From assembly GCA_020465985.1 (NCBI GenBank), contig JAANYP010004399.1:1-64000 (forward strand): a DNA stretch of 64,000 nt, written 5' to 3'. The notes beneath the pieces were generated by a model. It was not told where the DNA came from. It worked only from the letters and a program-made list of their open reading frames with translations, and did not search any database. Position 1 is the stretch's first letter, and the number at the start of each line of letters is the position of its first letter. A program made the position numbers and the translations under genes. The stretch comes from Centrapalus pauciflorus (taxonomy: Eukaryota; Streptophyta; Magnoliopsida; Asterales; Asteraceae). Positions 46,819 to 57,610 of this stretch are shown one piece after another.

Positions 46819-48598
46819 ATTTATGTATTTAATTACATAATTGATATTCTTACTCGCTATTTTAGGCTTTTTGACCCGAAAATAATGAAAAGAAACAAAA
46901 TTCCGTCGCAAAACTCTCAATAAATTTAACAATTTGCGATAGATTTGCGACAGACCTAAACTTATTATTTTTTTTAAAAAAACCTGCTATCATTAAATTA
47001 CGAGAACTCGGATACGTCTTTTCTTCATTAACAACGAATCATAAACTATGTAACGTACGTAAAACAAATACAAATGTACACGAACGTATCTATAGGAACG
47101 TGTACAAAACAAATACTTGTTTTATGTAATAAATTACATAATTGATATTCTTACTCGCTATTTTAGGCTCTTTGACCCGAAAATAATGGAAAAAAACAAA
47201 ATTCCGTCGCAATTCCCTCACAAAATTTAACAATTTGCGACGGACCTAAAGTATTTATTTTTTAAAAAAATTGGATATCGTTAAAAATCACGCGTACTCA
47301 CTAACACTCACTAATACATGCATTCTTAAAGGCATAAAAATTTAAAATTCAAAATACGAGAACTCGTATACGTGTTTCTTCATTAACAACGAATCATAAA
47401 CTTTGTAACGTATATAAAACAAATACATATGTTCACGAACGTATGTATAGGCACGTGTTAAAAAACAAATACTTATTCAAAATCAAGTTTTTATGTATCT
47501 AATTAGATAATCGATATTCTAATTCACTATTTTAGGCTTTTTGACCCGAAAATAATGAAAAGAAACAAAATTACGTCGCAAATCCCTCACAAAATTTAAC
47601 AATATTCGATGGATTTGCGACGGAGTTAAACTTAATATTTTTTAAAAAAAATCGGCTACCCTTAAAAATCACGCGTACTCACTACGACACACTAATATAT
47701 GCATTCCTAAAGGCATAAAAAATTTAAAATTCAAAATACTCGTATACGTGTTTCTTCATTAACAACGAATCATGAACTTTGTAACGTATATTAAACAAAT
47801 ACACATGTACTCGAACGTATCTATATACACGTGTATAAAACAAATACTTATTCAATATCAAGTTTTATTTATTTAATTACATAATTGATATTCTTACTCG
47901 CTATTTTAGGCTTTTTGACCCGAAAATAATGAAAAGAAACAAATTTCCGTCGCAAATCCCTCACAAAATTTAACAATTTGCGATCGATTTGCGATGGACT
48001 TAAACTTATTATTTTAAAAAAAAAATCGGCTATCATTAAAAATCACACGCACTCAGTACGACACACTAATATATGCATTTTTAAAGGCATAAAAAATTTT
48101 AAAGTTTAAATAACGAGAACTCGTATACGTGGTTTCTTCATTAACAACGAATCATAAACTTTGTAACGTATATAAAACAAATACAAAGGTACACGAACTT
48201 ATCTATAGGAACGAATATAATATTAATACTTATTCAAAATCAAGTTTTTATGTATTTAATTACATAATCGAGATTCTTATTCGCTATTTTAGGCTTTTTA
48301 ATCCGAAAATAATGGAAAGAAACAAAATTCCGTCGCAAATCCCTCACAAAATTTAACAATTTACGATAGATTTAGGACGGAGCTAAACTTATTATTTTTT
48401 TAAAAAAACCGGCTATCATTAAAAATCACGCCTACTCACTACGACACACTAATATATGCATTCTTAAAGGCATAAAAAATTTAAACTATAAAATACGAGA
48501 ACTCGTATACGTGTTTTCTTCATTAACAACAAATCATAAACTTTGTAACGTATATAAAACAAATACAAATGTACACGAACGTATCTATAGGCACGTGT

Positions 48599-48691
48599 TG
48601 TTGGAATATATTTTTGTTGATGGAATACAAAGTATAGGATCTATTTTGTAATTAGGTGATGGTTGTAAACAATGTATATAAATAGAAGGTT
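48599..48691 (+). repeat. Fragment of element E LTR inside the satellite
   Basis: About 93 bp starting TGTTGGAATATATTTT, matching the start of E's LTR at 51670 with about two differences and entering the satellite unit at the same phase (after GGCAC-TGT). It includes the TATATAAATAG box. It is cut at 48691 and followed by scrambled satellite. Confidence 0.85.
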
Positions 48692-48840
48692 TGCGACGGA
48701 CCTAGTTCGTGTTATAGATAAAAAATTTAACAAATTAAAAATAATAACTTTGTAAAATTTAACAATTTAACAATTTAACAATTTGCGATTTAACAATTTA
48801 ACAATCCATAAAATTTTTAATCACAAAATTTAACAATTTG
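48692..48840. repeat. Scrambled satellite with AATTTAAC microrepeats
   Basis: Short out-of-order satellite pieces and repeated TTTAACAATT blocks. It looks like templated filler from break repair. Confidence 0.6.
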
Positions 48841-51669
48841 CGATGGATTTGCGACGGACCTAAAATTATTATTTTTAAAAAAAATCGGCTATCATTAAAA
48901 ATCATGCGTACTCACTACGACACACTAATATATGCATTCTTAAAGGCATAATAAATTGTAAAACTTAAATTACGAGAAGTCGTATACGTGTTTTCTTCAT
49001 TAACAACGATTCTTAAACTTTGTAACGTATATAAAACAAATACAAATGTACACGAACGTATGCATATGCACGTGTAAAAAACAAATACTTATTCAGAATC
49101 AAGTTTTATTTATTTAATTACATAATTGATATTCTTACTCGCTATTTTAGGCTTTTTGACCCGAAAATAATGAAAAGAAACAAAATTCCGTCGCAAATCC
49201 CTCACAAAATTTAAATATTTGCGATGGATTTGCGACGGACCTAAAGTTATTATTTTTTAAAAAAAATTCGCTATCATTAAAAATCACGCGTACTCTCTAC
49301 GACATACTGATATATGCATTCTTAAAGGCGTAAAAAATTCTAAAGTTAAAATAACGAGAACTTGTATACGTGTTTTCTTCATTAACAACGAATCATAAAC
49401 TTTGTAACGTATGTAAAACAAATGCAAATGTACACGAACTTATCTATTGGAATGTGTATAAAATAAAAACTTATTCAAAATAAAGTTTTTATGCTATTTT
49501 AGGATTTTTGACCCGAAAATAAGGAAAAGAAACAAAATTCCGTCGCAAATCCCTGACAAAATTTGACAATTTGCGATGGATTTGCGACGGACCTAAACTT
49601 ATTATTTTTTAAATAAATCGGCTATCATTAAAAATCACGCGTACTCACTAAGACTCACTAATACATGCATTCTTAAAGGCATAAAAAATTTAAAATTTAA
49701 AATACGAGAACTCGTATACGTGTTTCTTCATTAACAACGAATCATAAACTTTGTAACGTATATTAAACAAATACAAATGTCTCGAACGTATCTATAGGCA
49801 CGTGTAAAAAACAAATACATATTCAAAATAAAGTTTTATGTGTTTAGTTACATAATTCATATTCTTACTCGCTATTTTAGGCTTTTTGACCTGAAAATAA
49901 TGAAAAGAAACAAAACTCCATCGCTAATCCCTCACAAAATTTAACAATTTGCGATGGATTTGCGACGAAGCTAAACTTATTATTTTTTAAAAAAACCGGC
50001 TATCATTAAAAATCACGCGTACTTACTACGACACACTAATATATGCATTCTTAAAGGCATAAGAATAATAAAAATTTAAATTACGAGAAGTCGTGTACGT
50101 GTTTTCTTCATTAAGAACGAATCATAAACTTAGTAACGTATATAAAACAAATACAAATGTACACGAACGTATCTATAGGCACGTGTATAAAACATATACT
50201 TATTCAAAATCAAGTTTTATGTATTTAATTACATAATTGATATTCTTACTCGCTATTTTAGGCTTTTTGACGCGAAAATAATGAAAAGAAACAAAATTCC
50301 GTAGCACATCCCTCACAAAATTTAACAATTTGAGATCGATTTGCGACAGACCTAAACTTATTATTTTTTACATAAATCGGCTATCATTTAAAATCACGCG
50401 TACTCACTACGACACACTAATACATGCATTCTTAAAGGCATAAAAAATTTAAAATTCAAAATACGAGAACTCGTATACGTGTTTCTTCATTAACAACGAA
50501 TCATAAACTTTGTAACGTATATTAAACAAATACAAATATACTCGAACGTATCTATAGGTACGTGTATAAAACAAATACTTACTCAAAATAAAGTTTTATG
50601 TGTTTAGTTACATAATTGATATTCTTACTCGCTATTTTAGGCTTTTTGACCCGAAAATAATGAAAAGAAACAAAATTCCATCGCAAATCCCACACAAAAT
50701 TTAACAATTTGCGATGGATTTGCGACGGAGCTAAACTTATTATTTTTTAAAAAAACCGGCTATCATTAAAAATCACGCGTACTTACTACGACACAATAAT
50801 ATATGCATTCTTAAAGGCATAAAAATAATAAAAATTTAAATTACGAGAAGTCGTATACGTGTTTTTTTCATTAAGAACGAATCATAAAGTTAGTAACATA
50901 TATAAAACAAATACAAATGTACACGAATGTATCTATAGGCACGTGTATAAAACAAATTCTTATTCAAAATCAAGTTTTATGTATTTAATTACATAATTAA
51001 TATTCTTACTCGCTATTTTAGGCTTTTTGACGCGAAAATAATGAAAAGAAACAAAATTCCATCGCAAATCGCTCACAAAATTTCACAATTTGCGATGGAT
51101 TTGCGACGGACCTAAACTTATTATTTTTAAAAAAAATCGGCTATCATTAAAAATCACGCGTACTCACTACGACACACTAATATATGCATTCTTAAAGGCA
51201 TAAATAATTTTAAAACTTAAATTTCGAGAAGTCGTATACGTGTTTTCTTCATTAACAACGAATTAAAAACTTTGTAACGTATATAAAACTAATACAAATG
51301 TACATTAACGTATCTATAGGCATGTGTATAAAATAAATACTTATTCAAAATCAAGTTTTATTTAGGCTTTTTGACCCGAAAATAAGGAAAAGAAACAAAA
51401 CTCCATCGCAAATCCCTCACAAAATTTAACAATTTGCGATGGATTTGCGACGGAGCTAAACTTATTATTTTTTAAAAAAACCGGCTATCATTAAAAATCA
51501 TGCGTACTCCCTACGACACACTAATATATGCATTCTTAAAGGCATAAAAAATTTAAAATTCAAATTACGAGAACTTGTATACGTGTTTCTTCATTAACAA
51601 CGAATCATAAATCTTGTAACGTATATAAAACAAATACAAATGTACTCGAACGTATCTATAGGCACTTGT

Positions 51670-51962
51670 TGTTGGAATATATTTTTGTTGATGGAATACA
51701 AAGTATATGGTCTATTTTGTAATTAGGTGATGGTTGTAAACAATGTATATAAATAGAAGGTTGACTTTCAAAATAGATAGATCTGACAGTTATCATTTTG
51801 CACGCATAGATTTCAGAGGAGGACCACTGTTCACGAAGAATTCTCAGTAATCATTTTGTAATCATCTGATCTTCAATATAATCATTCGGTTAGTTTTGAT
51901 TCTTTATGTTCTTGATATATTGTTTATATTGTTGTATGATTGATAAGAAACTATAAATCACA
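51670..51962 (+). repeat. Element E 5' LTR (about 293 bp)
   Basis: Starts TGTTGGAATAT at the satellite junction, with TATATAAATAG at 51746-51756. The right end is placed at AAATCACA by analogy with C, since no second LTR is in the window. The following TGGTTTAGGGG is a poor match to the initiator-Met PBS. Confidence 0.65.
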
Positions 51963-53038
51963 ATTGGTTTAGGGGTGAATTTTTGAATCTGAAATTGAAA
52001 TTTTGAAGTGTTCTTGAATATTTTTTTTCAAAAAACCTAAAAATCATCATGGGTTTTTAATCTGTTGATCATTGAATCTGAAATTTTGAACGAAGGAAAA
52101 GGACAAGTAGTCGATTCAATTGACTATAATTTTTTTTTTATTCATCAAACACAGAAAAAGATCAAGTGATTTTTCTGAATTTTTCAAAAACCTAAAGTTC
52201 ATCACTGTTCTATTGAAAAAGTCACGTCTAGATCTATTTTTGGACAAAATTGTTTCACAAAAAGTGTTTATAATCAAAATCCTTACCTTCGATTTCAATT
52301 TGGGTGAAAATGGTTAAGTTTTTCGAATTAATTTGAGATTCAGACTTAAATAATCTGAAAAACTAAGAAACTCGAAATATACTCAGTTTATGTGCAATTC
52401 GAGTTGACTGTGTTCATAATTCGAGTTGAAAACAAGTGTCAATCGAGTTGACTTGATTATTCATTCGAGTTGACTATAGATTCATTCGAGTTGTCTTACA
52501 ATTCTATTCGAGTTGACTATATATTCATTCGAGTTGTCTTACAATTCTATTCGAGTTGAATCTCAATTGATTCGAGTTTACACTCATTTCATTCGAGTTG
52601 AACTAATATTGAATCGAGTTGATCCAAAGGTGATTTCAACAAGAAATTAAACAAAAGGTATCAATCGAGTTGCACAGAATCTAAATCCGAGTTATACTTA
52701 GTTTTATTCGAGTTTTACAACAACTCAATTCGAGTTTCGCTCAAGCTAATTCGAGATTCACTCAAGTTAATTCGAGTTTCACTCAAAGTTAATTCGAGTT
52801 TCATACAAAACATCATTCGAGTTTTACACACTATCAATCGAGTTTCATAATTGTTTAATTCGAGTAGATTATTGCATCTAACAAATTACTTTGTTATAGA
52901 TTCAAGTTGATTATCTGATTCAATAGAGTTTTACTAATCATTCTTACAAAGGTTGGTCAACTTTCAAGTGTTGATCAATAATTTCAATTTCAATCAAAGT
53001 TCATCAGATCTTGGATAGTTTCCAAAATATTTATCACA
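51963..53038 (+). other. Element E leader with ATTCGAGTT array
   Basis: No gene. Bases 52380-52900 hold more than 20 TTCGAG(T/A)T motifs at irregular 15-35 bp spacing. The rest is AT-rich. Confidence 0.8.
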
Positions 53039-56000
53039 ATGTCAAAAGACGCTCTAGCAATGGGATCAGAAACCAAACCCCCAATTCTTTATCGGGGAGA
53101 ATACGTCCAATGGAGGGAGAGGTTTCTAGAATTCATAAGTTTTCATGATCTGTCGGAAGAAATGCTGAAATCCTTAACAGAAGGACCAGCTACATTCATG
53201 GAAACAATTCCTGGAGTACCCACTGCTAATCCCCCACTTCCACCAAGGACAGTTGAGGTTACAAACTTGACTGAGGCATAAAAGAAAAGAAAGTTAGGGG
53301 ATAAAACTGCCAGGAAATTATTACTGATCTGAATCCCCAATGACATTTACACATGTCTCACAAACAAAAAAATCGCCAAATCCATATGGGATGAGGTGTG
53401 TAAACTTATGAGGGGATCTGACAGAGCTGCAACAAACAGAGCTAGAAACAGTCTGATGACATTCGAGAATTTTCGAGCTCGTGAAGGAGAACTACTGGAA
53501 AACACTTACCTGAGGTTTGTTAACTTGGTAAGTGAAATGAAAAGAAATGGAGTGACAAAGTCCAATCCGGAAGCTGAGAACTACTGGAAAACACTTACCT
53601 GAGGTTTGTATTGAGGAAAATATTTTGCAAGAAGAAAGCTGAGAAAGAGACTACTGACCCGTTGACTTTACTAGCAGAAAAGAAATACAAATATAAGCTG
53701 AAAAAGGAGAAAAGGGCAGTAGTCAGCAGTAGCTCTTCCGAATCAGAAACCTCAGATTCATCTGCAAATTCTGAGATTGAAGAATTGAAAAAGCAGATGG
53801 CACTGCTAACCAAAGCATTTCAGAAGAAGTTCTACCGTAAGCCAACCAATAATAAGATGCGCTACAAGACTGGCTTGAGGAAAATTGAAAAGAAGGAAAA
53901 TATGAAAAATCTGGAGAGAGCAGTGGCAGAAAAGTTGACAAATATGAAAAATCAGATAATTCAGCAAAGAAAGATTCAGAGCAAAAATGTTATAACTGTG
54001 GAAAACCAGGTCATTATGCCCGTGAATGTAGACTGCCAGTAGTCAAAAACTCTGACTACTATACAAGAAAGGCTCTCTTAGCCAAAGAAAAGGAAGCTGG
54101 AAAAGCTCTTATTACGGAGGATGACCATTGGCTACAGTTATCTAAAGATGAAGACATTCTAGATGAGGATGCTCATATCTGCCTGAAATCTAAGGTTCTC
54201 AATGAGTCAGAATGAAGTGAGTCAGCCATGATAGCCGATGATGAAGTATGGGTTGGATTAACAGATGAAGAGGATGAGGAGAGACAAGAGTCTGAGGAGG
54301 AAGAGACAGAAGAAGTTGTGTTGATGGCAACTGGAAAAACTGATGATAAGGATAATGAAGATTCAAAGTCAGAAAGATCAGATGATTCAGACACGCTAGA
54401 GGTAAATTCTAACTCTGACTCTGAAATTGATAATTCTTGTGTGCTAGAAGAGAAATTAACTCAGATGGCCTGTATGCTTAAGAAATTTGAAAAATCGTTA
54501 AAGGCTGAAAAGAAAAATGCTCACTCTTTGGAAGACAAGCTTCGTAATGAACATAATTTAGTTTTAGATTTTTCCAAAGACAAAGCATTAGTCTTACGAG
54601 CAGTTTCAGATTTACAAGATAAAGAAAAAGAACTTCAAAGCAGAATACAAGAACTTAATCATAATATATCTGACCTACAAGAAAGCCTGAGAATGGCAGA
54701 ATTAGAAGCTTCAAATTTTTCTGTAAAATATCATGCTGTTTTTGAAGAACGAACTAAGCTTTATGAGAAAATAAAGAAGATGGAAGATGAATTTATCAAA
54801 AGAGGGCAAACAGATCAAACCATCTATTTAAATCAACCAAAAGACACAGAATTTTTACAATTCTAAATCTGGTATTGGTTGGGAAAATCCCAAGTATCTG
54901 ACAAAAGCTATATCCAGTTCACCTACGTTATATGATGTCAGATATATGAACTTAGGATTAAAAATGACTTTTATGAAAGCATCTGATGAAGTAGAATCTA
55001 GTGAAGAAACAAAAAGATTAAGATCAGACAAAATGCAAAATTCTATTGATTATAACAGAATAAATGAATCAAGCAATAATACTGATATTAAAGAAGAGTA
55101 TATTCAGACATATTCTGAAAAGGATTTATCTGAATCTACTACTAAATCTCAAAAGTTATACTTGCCATTTTCAATTCAAGAAAATATGAATTTTGATCTA
55201 GAATTGAAAATTAAAAACTTTGAGACAGAAAATAAATCTCTCAAGGCTGAACTTAAAATTATGGAACAAAAGTTACAAAAACAGCCTGAGAACAAAAAGT
55301 TGTCTGATCCATCATCTTCAACTTCTCTAGATTCTATCAATTCAGAAAAGGAATTTGATCTGTTTATGATCTCTGACTTTAATTCCTTAGAGGAAATGTT
55401 TGTTAAAATTGATGATTTTGTAAAACCTTTATATAACAAACAATCAGATGATCAAAACAAACCTGTTAAAATTCTGCAAAAAAAATTTCTACAGATTCAA
55501 TAAAATAATCTGAAAATTCACCAACTTTACAACAAAAGAAGGAGAAGACAAAAGTTATTTTTGATTCTCCTAAATTTGAAAAAGGTGAATCATCTTCAAC
55601 AGAGAACTCAATTGCACTTAGAGTTCAATCTTCAAAAGGTAAGAGAAATTTACAGAAGAAACAAGTTTCTAAGTCTTCTAATTCTCATATTTCTTCTATG
55701 TCAGATATTATTATGAATGGTTCAAGAAAGCAAGTTTGGAGAAAGAAGAAGAGAGAACAGAAAAACAAGAAAATAAAACAAGAGTGGCGCGTGAAGAATA
55801 ATATTGTTACAGATAGAAATAACAATTTTGAAAAATCTGTCTGTAATAATAAATTTGTTGATAATTCTTGTATAAAATTCTCTCGAACAAACTTAATTGC
55901 TTTGAATTTTGATGCATGTAAATCTTTAATTGTAAAATCTGATAAGCTCGTTTGGCAACCGAAGAAAAAGGACCAATTTTTTAAACAGAAAAAGGTTCCA

Positions 56001-56205
56001 CAGCAAAATATTTCAAAAACAGTTCCACCAAGAATTGTACAAAAGTGGATACCTAAAAGAACTGTTCAAAAGTGGGTACCTAAATCATCATTAATTAAGC
56101 TAAAAGCCATATCTGATGAGAAAACAAATAATAAACTGCATGATTTACCAATATCAAAAGTACCCAACTATAAGTGGGTACCTCATATGCTATTTCGTCT
56201 TATAG
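53039..56205 (+). pseudogene. gag: Element E gag, broken
   Basis: ATG at 53039 (MSKDALAMGSETKPP), similar to C's gag start. TAA at 53279 and further stops to 53602; a 24-base stretch (CTACTGGAAAACACTTACCTGAGG) occurs at both 53492 and 53582. CCHC knuckle at 53988-54029 (CYNCGKPGHYAREC), acidic Ser/Glu region and coiled coil (54228-55500), basic tail with KWIPK and KWVPK motifs to about 56190. Many frameshifts; no full product is possible. Confidence 0.8.
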
Positions 56206-56438
56206 GTAAATCATGTATGGTATCTTGACTCCGGATGTTCGAAGCATATGACCAGAAAAAGAGACACACTCACGAAATTTGTAGAAAAGTTTTGTGGGAC
56301 GGTCAGATTTGGAAATGATCAGTTTTGTCCGATCAAAGGATATGGGAGTCTCGCATACGACAAAATTACAATTCAGAAGGTTTTCTACGTTGATGGTCTT
56401 GGACATAATTTGTTTAGCATTGGACAGCTGTGTGATAA
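56206..56438 (+). pseudogene. pol: Element E pol start: protease, truncated
   Basis: Protease motif WYLDSGCSKHMT near 56218-56255, then protease and linker as in C up to GHNLFSIGQLCD. Homology ends at about 56438. The preceding TTATAG resembles the acceptor at the C gag-pol junction. Confidence 0.8.
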
Positions 56439-57546
56439 TGTTAGGCACAAAAAGGCCTCAGTTAAACATGCTGTACATCTGAGGGGGAGATTTTTAATAA
56501 AACCTATTGATGCATTTAAAGGATGAATTTAAGGCCTGTTATATGCCTTATTGAAATCTGAAAATGATTTGTAATATCAGCCCAAAGCTGTTTACCATGT
56601 TGCATTCGTTGCAACAAAGGCAGTTTGTCCAAACTGTTCTGTCTGCTGAACAGGCTGGACATACACTGTCTATGCTGCTCTGTTCTCTTGAGCAGCTTGG
56701 ACAATTTACAAGTGTTTTGTTCTTTGTGAACAAAACCTGTTCGTTGTGAACAGGTTAAACACTTTATGGAATATGTTTCCAAGTCCTCATGTATTGTCTT
56801 TGGCTACAAGATCAGTTTACAAGTCGAAGACAAAGTGGAAAACAGAATTGCACAGCTGCCCACGCTGTTCTGTTACATTAAGACAAATAGATATTTGAAA
56901 AAGGGTGACAGACCTTTTCTTATATCAAAATGGCATTAGCAAAAGAAGAAAGATGCAAAGTTGACATTCCTCTATTTGGTTAAAGCCTTATGCAACAGTG
57001 ACAAAAAGGAAAAGACAAATATTCTGCCATGTGAAGACAAAGATACTTTATCAGAACGTGCAGAAAAGTGTTTTGTCTTTTTGGAAAGACTCTCCACTAT
57101 CTCATCTGTCCAATGAAGAAGCTTCACTGAGATTCTCCTTTTGAGTATAAAAGGAAGCTTCTAAGGATAATGAGACATCAAGAGTGTGACAATCAGTACG
57201 TGCATTGAAGTGTGTTATTCCATGCATGCAACTCTGCTTATATAAAACAATAGATTGTGTCTAAGTTGTTCATGTATAAGCTGTCCATCTGAGTCTTGTA
57301 AAAAGAGTGAGTGCCTCTAAGTGAGTGTAATCATTGTAACTAGTCTGAGTGTGTTTTAGATTAGTTGACAAACTGTTGTATCTGTCATCTCAGCTTGAAC
57401 CTTTCCGCATTCAAGCTTGTTTGTAATTAACTTTTGTTGATAATACATACAAACATTGAGAAAAGAGTGTTTAAGTTTTAAATAGCTGTATTCACCCCCC
57501 TCTACAGCTTAGAGCTATACACTTGGGAAACCTTTTGGGACCTACA
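56439..57546 (+). repeat. Element F 5' LTR (about 1.1 kb)
   Basis: TG...CA boundaries as argued for F. TATAAAAGG at 57146-57154. Rich in CTGTTC/GAACAG and CAGCTTGGAC motifs (56600-56880), also seen after F's pol. A GAGGGGGAGA run at 56480 leaves open that the LTR starts about 50 bp later. Confidence 0.6.
57146..57154 (+). promoter_or_regulatory. TATA box of element F LTR
   Basis: TATAAAAGG about 400 bp before the LTR end; transcription would start roughly 30 bp downstream. Confidence 0.6.
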
Positions 57547-57548
57547 AC

Positions 57549-57560
57549 TGGTATCAGAGC
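57549..57560 (+). promoter_or_regulatory. Element F primer-binding site
   Basis: TGGTATCAGAGC two bases after the LTR end. Confidence 0.95.
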
Positions 57561-57610
57561 GGTGTTAGAGTGTGTGTCAACTCTAGATCTCTCATTCTCC
57601 CTACGTTTCC

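Larger units (their letters stand above)
46819..51669. repeat. Satellite-like repeat, block 3 (about 12 units)
   Basis: The landmark ATGCATTC recurs near 47318, 47699, 48073, 48456, 48932, 49314, 49665, 50043, 50425, 50803, 51184 and 51528: mostly 374-383 bp apart, with two shorter units (about 345-351) and one of 476 that contains the scar at 48599-48840. Good units carry CCGTCGCAAATCC...GGATTTGCGACGG, a 13-bp inverted repeat around a loop of about 25 bases. No coding capacity. Confidence 0.95.
51670..56438 (+). mobile_element. Element E: Ty1/copia, 5' half (interrupted by F)
   Basis: LTR, leader with ATTCGAGTT array, gag and the first part of pol. Its gag start is homologous to those of A, C and D. 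Pol stops at QLCD where F begins; the rest probably lies beyond the right edge. Confidence 0.85.

Noticed and set aside
52116..52317. Small ORFs in the E leader on both strands
   Set aside because: AT-rich chance frames between LTR and gag, not matched in the related leaders.
52380..52900. CRISPR-like array in the E leader
   Set aside because: Motifs are only about 9-10 bases, irregularly spaced, without uniform spacers, and in a plant retrotransposon leader.
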